Shown here in pieces: positions 24,001 to 36,595 of a stretch of DNA of 64,000 nt. Under the pieces are notes generated by a model. It saw only the letters and a program-made list of their open reading frames with translations, made no database searches and had not been told where the DNA came from. Source of the stretch: Ricinus communis (lineage: Eukaryota; Streptophyta; Magnoliopsida; Malpighiales; Euphorbiaceae). A program made the position numbers and the translations under genes. The stretch spans positions 20,994,005 through 21,058,004 of the forward strand of contig NC_063256.1 in assembly GCF_019578655.1 (NCBI RefSeq), read 5' to 3'. Positions within the stretch are counted from its first letter, which is position 1. Each line of letters starts with the position of its first letter.

Positions 24001-24480
24001 ATGGCTTCCTTAGGCGTCCTCTCCCTCTCTTAATCTTAGGAGGTAGCATAACTTTTCTTGGACATCCTCATCCTTTTTTAGTTGTCGAGATGACACGACC
24101 ACGCTTCTTGGAACGTCCTCGAGGTCTTGGGGTAAGAGGGGTGGCTTCTTGACCTTCTTAATCACTAAGTTTGCTACGATCACTCTCTATATTTTCATCA
24201 GATTTTGGATATTCATCTGTAGTATAATCTTTATAAAGATATCTCTCTTGGTAAGCTCTCTCACGGTGCTCATTCTCCACTCTTTGATAAGCTAATATAG
24301 TAGTAAACTCCTCCAGCCTTGGATCCCATGGTCTTCTTCTCCTATAGGATGGTATCTATCTTCTAGGGGAGGTTGAATTTAGTAAGGGTTCAAAGTGTAT
24401 CTTCCCGTTCGAATTTCAGCAATCACTTGTTCTGATTCTACTACTCCTCAAAGAAAAAGTAAAAAATAAAGATAACTCTA
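24001..24480 (-). pseudogene. Broken basic ORF with AT-hook-like motifs, element B
   Basis: One minus frame between the integrase and the env-like region reads DPRLEEFTTILAYQRVENEH, YKDYTTDEYPKSDENIESD, then a stop, then basic stretches PRPRGRSKKRGR and IKRGRGRLRKP. The RPRGR and GRGR cores resemble AT-hooks, but no exact AT-hook consensus is met. I do not recognise the protein. It has two internal stops. It may be an accessory ORF of this family or the N-terminal part of the env-position gene. Confidence 0.4.
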
Positions 24481-24759
24481 GTACAACTACTAGTCTAATT
24501 CTAATTAACTAAAACTCTGAAATCCTTATTTGGCTTAATTAAATTGAAATGGGCTTAAACCTATGAAAAATTAAACTAAAACCTAGTATAACTAAGAAAT
24601 GGGCCCAAATCCTTTTTCCTAAAACAAAAGAAGAAAATAACAACAAAAACATAATTAACCAAAAAAAAATAACAGTAAAACCAATTAAAAGTAAATAGTA
24701 GGTTGCCTCCTACCAAGCGCTTCTTTAATGTCCTCTTAGCTGGATAGCTATGCATTTCC

Positions 24760-27700
24760 TCACATTGACTCAAGAAATTGTAAAACTTTTTTTCCCGAAT
24801 CAAAATCTTCTCCAAGATATGGTTTTAATCTATAGCCATTAACTTTGAAATCACCCTTTTCAGGATGGGTCAACTCAACTATTCCATATGGAAAAACATG
24901 TTTAACAATAAATGGGCCTGACCAACGTGACTTTAACTTACCTAGAAATAATCGAAGTCTCGAATTGAATAGGAAAACCTTATCTTCATCTTGAAACTCT
25001 CTCCTTGGCTTAATCCTAGCATCATGCCACCTTTTTGTGCGTTCTTTGGTTAGACAAGCACTCTCATATGCATGCAGCCTCCATTCATCTAGCTCATTCA
25101 CTTGCAATTTCCTCTTCAAAAGGCTTTGTGCTCAATTTCAATAGGTAGATGATAAGATTTTCCATATACTAATCTATAAGGAGTAATTCCCAAGGCTGTT
25201 TTGAATGCAGTCTTGTAAGTCCACATGGCATCATCAAGTTTATTGGACCAATCCTTCCTAGACCGTTCTGCAATTTTCTCAAGGATCCTAACAACTTTTT
25301 TAGCTTAGCATTATAAAAATTTATACCCCTATCACTAATAATGGCTTTGGGAATGCCAAACCTGCAAAAAATCTTTTTCAAAAATTTTACTATTGCTCTT
25401 GCATCATTACGAGGCAAAGCTTGTGTCTCAATCCATTTAGAAACATAATCAATAGCCACCAAGATGTATATATTGCCAAAGGGGTTGAGAGAGGGTCCCA
25501 TGAAGTCTATACCCCACATGCAAAAAATTTCACATTCAAGTATACCGTGTTAAGGCATCTCATCACGAGATGAAATATTACCAACGATCACATTCTCGCA
25601 CAAATGATTGGCTATCCTTAAATAGAGTTGGCCAATAAAATTCTGATTCTATGATTTTTTGAGCTGTTCTACTACCCCATAATGTCCTCCAGTTAGTCCA
25701 CTATGGCAATGACCAAGAATGCTCATAGATTCCAGCCATGCCACACACCTTCTTATTATCCCGTCGGAACATATTTTAAACAGAAAATGATCTTGTCAAA
25801 AGTAATATTTCAAATCCGCAAAGAATTTCTTCTTTTGTTGATAAGAATATTCTTTTAGAAGTTTTCTTCCAACAAGATAATTTGCAAAGTCAGCATACCA
25901 TGGTATAGAAAAATCTGAATTACTTACCAAACTTGCCATAGCATACAACTGTTCATCCGAAAAGTGATCATTAATATCCTTTTCGTGTAACTTTTCCAAA
26001 TGCGAATTCTCAAGGCGTGATAGATGGTCAGCTACCAAGTTTTCTACTCCTCTTTTATCTTGTATCTTCAAATCAAATTCTTGTAGAAGTAAAACCCATC
26101 TTATCAATATTGGTTTCACATCAATTTTAGAGAATAAATACCTCAATGCTGAATGGTTAGTGTATACTATCACTTTTGACAAAATCACATACAATCAAAA
26201 TTTGTCAAAAGCAAAAATAAATGCAAGCAATTCCTTTTCAGTAGTAGTGTAGTTTGCCTGCGCTTCAGTCATCATTTTACTCACATAATAGGTGGGCTGG
26301 CAGTGATTTTCTTTCCTTTGGCCAAGAATGGCTCTAACTACAAAGTCACTTGCATCACAAATTAGCTCAAAAGGCAGACTCCAATTTGGCACCACCATAA
26401 TTAGGGCGTTGACAAGCTTGGCTTTTAGGGAGGTGAAGGATGCCATACAATCCTCATCAAATATAAAGTCAATATCCTTCTCCAAAAGTCTAGTGAGAGG
26501 TCTAGCTATTTTAGAGAAGTCTTAATAAACCTACGATAGAAACCCGCATCCCCAAGAAAACTTCTAATAGCCTTAACGGAAGAAGGAGATGGTAGTTTTT
26601 TAATAATCTCAATCTTTGCTCTAACCACCTCAATTCCCTTATTAGAAATTTTATGGCCCAAAACAATGCCTTCCTGTACCATAAAATGGCATTTTTCCTA
26701 ATTTAACACCAAATTGGTCTCCTCACATCTTATTAATACTTTCTCCAAATGCTCTATACATTCTTCGAATGAATCTCCATGGATAGAAATGTCATCCATG
26801 AAAACTTCCATAATTTCCTCAACCAAATTATCAAAGATAGCCATCATGCACCTTTGAAATGTGGCTGGTGCATTACACAATCCGAATGGCATTATTTTAT
26901 AAGAAAAGGTTCCATAGGGGCATGTGAAAGTAGTCTTTTCTTGATCCTCAAGGGCCATTGGAATATGAAAGTATCCCAACAAACCATCTATGAAATAGTA
27001 ATATTTATGACTTGATAATCTCTCTAGAATTTGATCAATGAATGGTAATAAGAAGTGATATTTTCTTGTGGCATCATTTAACTTCCTATAGTCGATGCAC
27101 ACCCTCCAGCCTGTCACAGTTCTTATTGGGATGAGCTCATTATTTTCATTCACCACAACTGTCATGCCTCCTTTCTTAGGCACTACTTGTAATAGGCTTA
27201 TCTAAGAACTGTCTGAAATGGGATAGATAATTCCGGCATCAAGAGGCTTAATCACCTCCTTTTTTACTACTTCCTTCATGTTGAGATTGAGACACCTTTG
27301 AGGTTGCACCATAGTCTTGAGCTATTCGTCCATAAGAATCTTATGTGTGCAAAAGGAAGGGTTGATTCCCTTTATATCTGCAATTTTCCACGCTATTGCT
27401 CTCTGCCTCCTTCTTAAGACTTCCAATAGCTTGGCCTTTTAGTCCTCTAGTGATGCGGAACTGCCTATTACTGGTAGCTTGGATCCTTCCATCAAGAATG
27501 CATATTCTAAATTATTTAGAAGTTCCTTGAGCTCTAAAGAAGGGGGATCCTCAATGGTTCATCCTCTCCTCTTTCGGCATCTCAATAGACTCGAATGACC
27601 TCTTTTTCATTGGCTTTGGTGCCTCAAGATAGGCTAGTTGTTCTAAAGCTCCTAACGTCCCACATTTTTCCTGTTTCTGTACCAAACATAACTCTAGAGG

Positions 27701-27880
27701 ATCTTTAGCAACGATAGAAGAAATAAGATTCACAGTTTCATGATCAATCTTATCATCACTAAAATCCATGTCATCAAGTACAAGTGGATGTTTCATAGCA
27801 TTATAGATATGAAAAGTTACTTGATCTTCTCCTACCCTAAGAATAAGCTTACCATCATGAACATTAATGATGGCCCTAGC
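24760..27880 (-). pseudogene. pol of element B (protease C-terminus, RT, RNase H, integrase)
   Basis: On the minus strand, the protease end (RAIINVHDGKLILRVGED, about 27800-27870) resumes exactly after the C1 insertion. Reverse transcriptase (26698-27183) has DYRKLNDATRKYHF, YKIMPFGLCNAPATFQR and active site VFMDDISIHG. RNase H (25796-26485) has [23 protein letters not shown] and [12 protein letters not shown]. Integrase (24760-25519) has WGIDFMGPS with the first catalytic Asp, then IISDRG, and ends in the Athila-type tail LKSRWSGPFIVKHVFPYGIV. No chromodomain is seen. Multiple frameshifts make it inactive. Confidence 0.85.
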
Positions 27881-28501
27881 TAATAGGCTATTTATGGTAG
27901 CTACAATCTAAGGCAGTGAACCTATCGATGCAGTCTAGCACTAATGGCGAGTATCAAGGTCGTATTCCTCGGGAAAGCGAAAGTCCAGAGTTACTACTTT
28001 GTTCTCTGTTATATTAGCCTAAAATGAATGATGAATAATTTCTAAATTTCCTAATAACTACAAGCTGAGTTCTAAGTGAGATGCAGGAATGAATGGATAA
28101 ATGAAACAATCAAGACAAGAAAGCAAACCCAAAGGAAACCTAGACTAGTTGGCAATCAAACAAAAGATAACCAGCTGCCAAAACTCTGCTCCTCCTTGCT
28201 TGCCCTAGCTCAAGAAATTGCTTTCCTTATATACTTTTCCCAGCACGGCCGGAGTCCAGGTCGTGTTGAACCTTCGGATCTCCCAAGTTAGTCCCAGCAC
28301 AGCCGGAGTCCAGGTCGTGCTGGACCTTCGGATCTCACAAGTTAGGTTTTCTTCCTGGCCATGCCCCCGCCGGTGCTGAGCCACCATGGGCCGTGCTGGA
28401 GGCCGTGATAGCCTCGGAAACCGTGCCCAAAATGCAACATTTGAGGATCAAAGGCTAATGGTTGGTCACGGCCAGAGTCCAGGCCGTGCTGATCATCACG
28501 G
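27881..28501 (-). repeat. Solo LTR C1, left part
   Basis: Minus-strand LTR of family C inserted in the protease codons of element B. The duplication CTAGC flanks it perfectly (27876-27880 and 39686-39690), and protease coding is restored when one copy is removed. The LTR ends on minus with TAGCCTATTA, a decayed form of TAGCGCATCA in C2. The GC modules CAGCACGGCCGGAGTCCAGG (28240, 28291) are typical of the family. Element D interrupts it at 28501. Confidence 0.85.
28226..28233 (-). promoter_or_regulatory. TATA box of LTR C1
   Basis: TATATAAG on minus; the same motif lies at 40314-40321 in LTR C2. Confidence 0.45.
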
Positions 28502-28618
28502 TGATAGCGCAATAATATATGCATTTTATATGCTATATATATACGTTGTTCTTCATGTTATCTTCGCATTTCTAATCTTTTAGAGCTACTATTCGTTATT
28601 TTCGATATTTCTCTCCTG
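28502..28618 (+). repeat. 5' LTR stub of element D
   Basis: The first ~117 bp match the start of the 3' LTR (38077) with four differences, all C-T or G-A type and three of them at CpG. After 28618 the LTR is deleted, together with the primer site and leader. Gag begins only 80 bp later. Confidence 0.85.
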
Positions 28619-28698
28619 CTAAGCTTTGGGTTTAGTAGTGCTTCGGTTATTATTCCTTGTGCTCTTGATGTTTTATTTCTAGTTTTCTTTCTTATTGC

Positions 28699-30245
28699 AT
28701 GCAAACTCGAGGAACAGGTTCAAGAGAATTAATCCCTATTGATCTTGAAATTGAGGCTACTGTATGTAAGCAAGGAAGTAAAAGGAGAAGGAATAATAAC
28801 AAGCAACAGGAAACAATGGCTGAACCACCTGCTGCTAAACCTCTTTAGGAATATGGTGTACCGGATGCAACTACCGGTGCAATGTCTAGCATTCTTAGAC
28901 CTACAATTACTGCAACACACTTTGAACTGAAACCTCAGTTTATCCAGTTCATCTCCAATGATTCTTTTTCATGGGGAGTCAATGATTTTCCTGTTAATCA
29001 TATTGATAGTTTTATGGAGAAGTGTGACACTTTTAAGATTAATAATGTCAGTGATGATGCAATTAGACTACGCCTTTTTCATTTTTCTCTGAGGGATAGG
29101 GCAAAGGAGTGGCTAAAAGATGAAGGCATTGGTACTTTTGATTCATGGGACAAGCTAGTAAAGGCATTTTTGGCCAAGTTCTTGGGTCAAGAGAAAACTG
29201 CAAGGCTAAGGACCGAGTTGAGCACTCTTCGTCAACTAGATGATGAGTCATTGTATGAGTATTGGAGAAGGTTCAAGTGTCTGCAGAGAAACTCATCATG
29301 GAATTCAAGAGTGGCTATTGATTTAGACCTTCTACAATGGGTTGACGTATGAGTACAGGATTTACATTGACACTGCGTCGGGTGGTAATTTTATTGAAAA
29401 GGTCTCTACTGAGGCTAAGGCATTACTTAAGAAGATGGCTGCTAATGATAACTTTCACTCAAGTGGGAGAAACAGTGCAAAGAAAGGGGCTAAACATGAC
29501 ATTGATGCAATGACTCTCTTGACTAGTACTGTGCAGGCTTTGTCACTTAATGTTGATCAACTTCGAGTAGGGCCATCTGTGGTAGCATCTTGTGAGACAT
29601 GTGGAGTACAAGGACATATTGTAAGTGAGTGTCAATATGCTGAAATGTTAATGGAGCAAGCTAACGCTCTCTATAATAACAACCAACAAAGGAGACCCTA
29701 TGATCCCTACTCCAACACTTACAATGAAGGTTGGAAACAAAACCCAGCATTCTCTTACAAGAACACTCAAAATCAGTTGAACCCACCACTACTACCACCA
29801 CCTCGCAACAACTTCAATCACCCTCCAGGTTTTCAAAATAGACCACCATTCAATCATCAAAACTATAATCAACAACCTCCCCTACCACAACCACAACCAT
29901 AACCCAAGTCCAATCTAGAAGCTTTGGTTGAAACTTTTGCAGCCTCACAGGCTAAGCAAGACAAGTATTGGGAAGAGCAGTTGAAATAGAATAGTCTCCT
30001 TACTGCTTTAATTCAACAGATTCAAGCTCAAACCAAGCTCATGGAGAATTAGATAAGCCAACTTGCTCAACAAGTGGGTCAATCATCAAAAGTTCCGGGT
30101 CACTTTCCTGGTAACACCGAGCAACCACCTAACGGTCAAGTTAATGCTGTAACTTTGAGGAATGGTAGAGAGCTAGAAGACCTTCCACTGAAGGTAGTTC
30201 AAAAGAAAGCAGTTACAGTAGAGAAAGAGATGGTTGAAGTTTAGA
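28699..30245 (+). pseudogene. gag of element D
   Basis: The frame starts at ATG 28699 (MQTRGTGSREL). The retrotransposon capsid domain follows with NHIDSFMEKCDTFKINNVSD, RLFHFSLRDRAKEWLKDEG and KFLGQEKTARLRTELSTLRQ (about 28990-29240). The zinc knuckle CETCGVQGHIVSEC (29590-29631) has all four ligands. A Pro/Asn/Gln-rich tail follows (29680-29900), then LEALVETFAASQAKQ. Nonsense codons lie near 28847, 29900, 29987, 30050 and 30242, and there is a frameshift near 29333. In two of them CAA or CAG has apparently become TAA or TAG. Confidence 0.85.
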
Positions 30246-30247
30246 AG

Positions 30248-33200
30248 ATGATAGAAAAAGAGAAAATTGAAGAGAAGAAGGAGCCTATTGTCATTAAACC
30301 TTACAAGCCACCTGTACCTTTCCTACAACGATTGGCACAGGCAAAGCTAGAAAAGAAGTATGGGAAATTTCTAGACATCCTAAAGAAGTTGCAGATCAAC
30401 ATCCCATTCTTGGACGCAATCTCAAAGATGTCCTCCTATGCTAAATTCCTAAAGGACATGCTCTCTAACAAGAGGAAAATCGAAGAGAATCCAACGGTCT
30501 CACTGACAGCTGAATGCAGTGCTATATTGCAAAATAAACTTCCAAAGAAGCTAGAAGATCTAGGGAGCTATTCCATTCTAGTCAAGCTAGGTGACATCAA
30601 AATAAAGAAGGCTTTATGTAATCTAGGGGCAAGTGTCAGTCTTATGCCCCTATCAATTTGCAAGAAACTTCAGATGGGTGAATTAAAACCCACGCGCATC
30701 TCCCTATAATTGGCAGACAGATCGGTGAAATTTCCTTTGGGTATTCTTGAGGATGTACCACTTAGATTGGAAAATTCTTCATCCCTTGTGATTTTGTGGT
30801 TATGGAGATGGAAGAAGATGCGCAAGTCCCTATCATTCTAGGGAGACCCTTTTTGGCCACTACTGGGGCCATTATTGACATGAAGAATGGGAAAATCACC
30901 TTTGAAATGGGTGATGAGAAGGTGGAGTATTCACTCACAAGCTCTATGGGTTCTCCTTCTAAGGAGGAAACAATTTATAGTGTGGATGCTCTAGATGAAG
31001 TAGTGGAAGCTAAGGCCGCGGATTTATAACTCGATGATTCATTGCAGACGATCTTAATGAGGAGTGCAGATAAAGAGGATTGGGAAACAAGGGAGTACAA
31101 GAGGCTCTTGGAGGAGACACAAGCACTAGCAGCTGATGAGCCTATCAAGGAAATGTTGAAACCAAGGGAGTCTAAGAAGAGTACTATGCCTCCTGAGGTA
31201 GAATTAATACCCCTTCCCTCTAACCTGAAATATGTGTTTATGGGTCCTTATAAGACATATCCTATTATTGTTAATACTGAACTCAATGACATGCAAACTG
31301 AACAATTGCTTGTGATTTTGAGAAAATACAGGAATGTCATTGGGTATACTATTGATGATATTAAGGGTATTAACCTATCTTTCTACATGCATAAGATCAA
31401 TCTTGAGGACAACCATACCTCTTCTATAGAATCTCAAAGAAGGCTTAATCCAAATATGATAGAAGTAGTCAAAAAGGAGTTTCTTAAATTGCTTGATGCA
31501 GGGATAATCTACCCTATCTCAGATAGTAAGTGGGTTAGTCCTGTACAAGTGGTTCCAAAGAAAGGAGGTATGATCGTTGTCAAGAATGACAAGGGTGAAC
31601 AAATCCCCACTAGAACTGTGACAGGGTGGCGAATGTGCATTGATTATAGGAAATTAAATAAAGCCACCCAAAAAGACCACTTTCCCCTCTCGTTTATTGA
31701 TCAAATGTTAGAAAGATTGGCAAACATTCCTTTTTCTGTTGGCTAGATGGATACTCAGGGTTTTTCCAAATTCCTATTCATCCTGACAATAAGGAAAAGA
31801 CTACTTTTACCTGCCCTTATGGCACCTTCGCTTATCGAAGAATGCCATTTGGATTATGTAATGCTCCTGCCACTTTTCAACAATGCATGATGGCAATTTT
31901 CTCAGGGCTTATTGAGAATTCTATAGAAGTTTTTATGGATGACTTCTCAGTCTATGGAACATCTTTTGATGTTTGCCTTAATAATTTGGAGGGGGTGCTC
32001 CATAGATATAAAGAAGTCAACCTAATTTTAAACTCGGAAAAATGCCATTTTATGGTACAGTAGGGTGTCGTTTTGGGTCATGTTGTTTCTCATAGGGGCA
32101 TCGAAGTTGACAGGGCTAAGATAGAGGTCATTGAGCATTTACCACCACCTAATTCTATAAAAGGAGTAAGGAGTTTCCTTGGTCATGCAGGGTTTTATCG
32201 ATGTTTTATCAAGGACTTTTCAAAAATTGCTCGACCTCTAACTAAGCTCTTAGGTAAAGATGTTCCCTTTGTTTTTACTGATGTTTGTATTAAGGCTTTT
32301 GACAGGTTAAAGCAAGCTCGTATATCTACCCCAGTCATGCAATCGTCGGACTGGGGAATCTTTCATTTGAAATCATATGCGATGCCAGTGACTATGCAGT
32401 TGGGGCAGTGTTGGGCCAGAGGAAAGATGGCAAGCTCCACGCCATCCACTACATGAGCAAAACTCTTGATTCGGCCTAGATGAACTATGCCACAACCGAG
32501 AAGGAATTGTTGGCAGTGGTGTATGCAATGGAGAAGTTTCGGTCCTATCTGGTTGGATCGAAGGTGATAGTTCACACGGATCACGCAGCATTGAGGTATT
32601 TGATGACTAAGAAAGATGCTAAACCTCGCTTGATTCGGTGGATTTTGTTGTTACAAGAATTTGACATGGAAATTAAGGACAAGAAAGGAGCTGTAAATGT
32701 TGTTGCTGATCATCTCTCCCGAATTTTCCTTGATGGTGAAGGTGATGAGGATTCCCCCATCGATGATTCATTTCCTGACGAGCAACTTCTAACTTTAGCT
32801 ATTAAGGAGATCCCATAGTATGCTAATATAGCAAACTACTTGGCTAGTGGTACTATTCCTCACAGCTATTCATCACAACAAAAGAAGAAATTCTTTAAAG
32901 AGGTGAGGAGACATTTTTGGGACGACCCTTTTCTTTACAAATCTTATGCTGATGGGATGATTAGAAGGTGTATTCCAGAAAATGAGGTGCCATTCATTAT
33001 TTCAAATTGTCACGATTTACCATGTGGAGGACATGCTAGCACTAGTAGGACTGCAGCAAAGATTCTTCAGTGTGGTTTTTATTGGCCAAGTCTTTTCAAG
33101 GATGTTCATCAACATTTTAAGTCTTGTGATCGATGTCAACAAACTAGTAACATCTCTAAGAGGAATGAAATGCCTCTTAATAACATCCTCGAGGTGGAAT

Positions 33201-34105
33201 TGTTCGATGTGTGGGGAATATATTTCATGGGACTGTTCCCTTCTTCTTATGAGAATAGGTATATCTTGGTCGCTGTGGATTATGTCTCAAAGTGGGTTGA
33301 AGCTATAACTACTCCAACTAATGATGCTTACGTGGTAACCAAGTTCTTTAAAAATAATATTTTTTCCTCGATTTGGTGTACCACGAGTGTTGATTAGTGA
33401 TGGAGGCAAGCATTTGTTGGAGAATCGATTTGAGGCGATGCTTAAAAAGTATGGAGTACATCATCGAGTGGGGCTTTCATATCACTCACAAAGTAGTGGT
33501 CAAGTAGAGATTTCTAACCGAGAGATCAAAACCATCTTGGAAAAGACGGTTGCGAATTCAAGGAAAGATTGGTCCGTGAAACTCGACGATGCACTATGGG
33601 CTTACAGGACAGCATTTAAGACCCCTATTAGCACCACTCCATATCGACTAGTCTATGGGAAAGCATGTCATCTTCCTGTTGAATTAGAGCATCGTGCATT
33701 TTGGGCTATCAAGAGCCTAAATTTCGACTCTCAAATGGCGGGTGAGAAGAGACTCCTGCAACTTAATGAGCTAGAAGAGATTCGACTTGATGCTTATGAA
33801 AGTTCAAGGTTGTACAAGGAGAAGACTAAAAGATGGCATGACAAAGAGATTTTGAGAAGAGAGTTTAAGGAAGGCAACTTAGTTCTCCTTTTTAACTTTA
33901 GGTTGAAACTCTTTCCTGGAAAACTTCGCTCTCGATGGTCAGGACCATTCTGAATTAGTAAGGTTTTCCTTTATGGTTCAATAGAGCTTTGGAACAAACA
34001 AAATGGTACTTTCACGATCAATGGTCAAAGAGTGAAACATTATAGAGTCGGTGACCTCATTAACGAGAGTGTGGACATCACACTTTTCGACCCTTCGTCG
34101 AAATG
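30248..34105 (+). pseudogene. pol of element D (protease, RT, RNase H, integrase)
   Basis: The protease region has KKALCNLGASVSLMP, where the catalytic Asp of the family's DLGAS motif is Asn (about 30620), and later ILGRPFLATTGA. Reverse transcriptase has TGWRMCIDYRKLNKAT, YRRMPFGLCNAPATFQQ and active site VFMDDFSVYG (31935). RNase H has [16 protein letters not shown] and [10 protein letters not shown]. Integrase has a zinc finger with CDRCQQTSNISKRNE, then WGIYFMG, where the first catalytic Asp is replaced by Tyr (33214-33240). Later acidic residues remain in LISDGGKH and [12 protein letters not shown]. Stops and frameshifts occur near 30708, 31730, 32065, 32480, 32818, 33370 and 33953. Inactive. 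Confidence 0.9.
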
Positions 34106-35225
34106 AATCGTAATGGAGGTCGAGCTTATAACCTTATAAACAAGCGCTTTTGGGAGGCACCCCAAACTCATTCCTAATTTCTATTTTTATTTTTAATTTT
34201 TTTTACTCATACTTTATTTTATTTACTTACATTTTGCATCTACAAATTAATAAAAAAAATTTGAAAAACAAAATCATAAAAATAATTTTCCGTTTTATGC
34301 AAGCATTTTAGGACAAAATCAATTTTCTTAGGACTTAGAACTTTGACTTTTTGTGTTCTTTTATTTTGCTTTGTTTTGTGTGTTCTATTTTTATTTCTTT
34401 TACTTAATTTGTTTTAGCTTAAGCCTTATTCTTGTTTTATCTCTTTCATTTTTTTTTAGGTCATGCCCTCACCAAATTAGCAAAGAAAAAAAAAAGAGGA
34501 ACAAAAGGGGGGAAGCGAGAGAATGAAGGCAGTATAGTCCACAACCACCTCGTGGCCGACTACTCTCAACCACAGGTAACCCGCGGCTCTCAAAATAACA
34601 CAGCACACAAGGCAGTCCGCTCCATAGCAAGGTCGCGACCTGATATCTCGAGCCACTGCCAAACCGTAGCCTCACATGCGAGAAAAAAATCATTGAATGA
34701 ATACGAGCTGTGGCTAATACCCGAGACATAAAAGAAGCATTTTCTACAAGATCTCGAGACCACCAGCCACCCCGACTGGTCCTGGTCAGAGACCACTGTG
34801 TTCGCCCCGGTGGTCCAACAAAGAGCAAAATTTGAGGCCGAAAAAGCGCCGCCGAAGCAGCGTTCCATTCTTTTAGGTGTCGAATTGCTCGATTTCTGGC
34901 GAAAAATTAGGAACAATCTGCTGGATTTTTTTTTATGCCCGATTCAACCATATGTCAACCAACCTCGATTAGTTCGCTTCATACAATTTCTGGGTTATGA
35001 TTTAGTATACAAAATTGAAATTCCTTTGAAGAATATTTAAAAGGGGGGTAGTGATTGATTTGCTTTTGGCATGGAATTGGCATGAATATTACTCTTTTGG
35101 GCTATTGATTGTTGTGCGAAATTGTTGAGCGGGTATTGCAGCAGAATTGTGAGTCTTGTGAATAATGAGTAAAGGAGAGAAATCTTGAACTTCGACATTG
35201 AGAAAACTTACTGAGTATTACATCA
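34106..35225 (+). mobile_element. Spacer between pol and env-like ORF, element D
   Basis: Non-coding or decayed sequence. A pyrimidine-rich run ending in AG at 34458-34459 followed by ATG at 34463 looks like a 3' splice acceptor. GC-rich phrases at 34545-34820 are unassigned. Frames here carry no recognised domain. Confidence 0.5.
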
Positions 35226-36504
35226 ATGGCTCGTCCCAAAACCACTAAACAAAAGAAAGCCCCTGCATACCCAAGTTCCAAAGGAAAGCCAGTTTTTAAA
35301 GGAAAAACCTCAAACTCCAAGACCAAATCTTCAGTTGCGAAGGGCAAAACGGTAGCCTCTTCATCTTCTCAAGCAAAACAAAAAGAAGAGGCTGTCATCG
35401 ATTACTATTATATCAATTTTAGAGATGACGACCAACGAGCGAAGTATGAAAAGTTGTTTGTGAGAGAAGTAATTGCTACTCATTATTGCGATATTGATGT
35501 TCTAAAATCCTTACGCATTGAAGATGATGTCCGGTTGCTATTTTCTAACATTGGTTTGGATGATCTTCTCATAACAAAATACCCCACATATAAGAGAGTC
35601 ACAATGAAATTTTTGAGCTCCTTAAAAGCCGTTACTTACTCAAGACCGAGCTGTGGTGATGGTATGATCACTTTTCGAATGTACAATGAGGAACATACTT
35701 GGACTTTACCCAAGCTCGATGAAGCTCTTGGTTTGTCTACTGGTGGACCGAGGTCAACCTCTAAATGTTGGTCTGCCATGTCCCTTTGGCAAACTTTGAC
35801 TGGTGAAAGTGACTGTGATTCGAAAGGGAGCCCGACAGCCTTAATCCAGCACCCAGCTCTTCGGTACATCCTTCGATTGTTCGCAAGCACTATATTTGGT
35901 CGACGAGAAGAGGGTAAGGTTCGAGTAGATGAGCTATATATGCTCAATCACATGCTTCATGCTTAACCTATTGATGTTGGTGCTTACATTATTCGGCAAA
36001 TGCAAACCCTGGCAAAATCGATCACTAGTGGCAGAGCCTTTGTGCAAGGGGGACTCATAACCCTGATTGCTCTTTACTTGGGCCATAGGGATCAACTCGA
36101 GAAAGATGGTCATGTTAATGGAATCGATGTTCTAGATATCCCTTCAGGTTGGTTCAAAAAGAAAGGAGGCGCCACTGTTTGGTGTATCAAGGATGTTGAA
36201 AATGAACTGCCTTCCCCCGACGAAATGTCTTTGCGCAACGAGGCAAATTGGTATTTCGGTAGCACCTAACCGAGAGTTCGAGTGCCTATTCTTCCCAACA
36301 ATCATACCTAGTACTTTTGAAGGTGCTAGTTCCTCCTTTGCGCCGATCGAGAGAGCCCTTGAAAAGCTCTAAAATTCAGTTGATGAGATCAAAGACGAGC
36401 TAAAGAAACTCAAGGAAAGTTTGTCATCCATGTTTGCAGCTCTGAAGAATCTAAATACTTGGATGAAGTCACAAGGGTTTTCGAACCCTCCTCCCCCTCT
36501 TTAG
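35226..36504 (+). pseudogene. env-like (Athila ORF) protein of element D, nearly open
   Basis: The start MARPKTTKQKKAP opens a basic Lys/Ser-rich N-terminus of about 50 residues. A conserved body follows: YCDIDVLKSLRIEDDVRLLF, TYKRVTMKFLSSLKAVT, FRMYNEEHTWTLPKLDEALG and HPALRYILRLFASTIFGR. It is interrupted by one TAA near 35964, where CAA is expected, and resumes in the same frame (IIRQMQTLAKSITSGRAF). It ends at 36269, but a shifted frame continues to 36504 with a coiled-coil-like stretch, IKDELKKLKESLSSMFAALK. No clear transmembrane segment is visible. The position is that of the Athila env-like gene, whose role is unproven. Confidence 0.8.
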
Positions 36505-36579
36505 TGGGATTTTGTGAGTACCTCTCCCCTTTTACTTATGTTTATATTTTGCTTTTGCATTGAGGACACTGCAATATTT

Positions 36580-36595
36580 AAGTGTGGGGGAGGGA
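36580..36595 (+). promoter_or_regulatory. Distal polypurine-tract-like motif of element D
   Basis: AAGTGTGGGGGAGGGA is preceded by TTGAGGACACTGCAA. It lies about 80 bp after the env-like ORF and 1.5 kb before the LTR-adjacent tract. Confidence 0.6.

Noticed and set aside
34469..34916. Minus-strand ORFs over 100 codons in the D spacer
   Set aside because: They have no known motif, overlap each other, and lie antisense to a GC-rich spacer of an element read on the plus strand.
35636..35947. 103-codon minus-strand ORF
   Set aside because: It is an antisense shadow of the env-like ORF of element D, which carries the family motifs on the plus strand.
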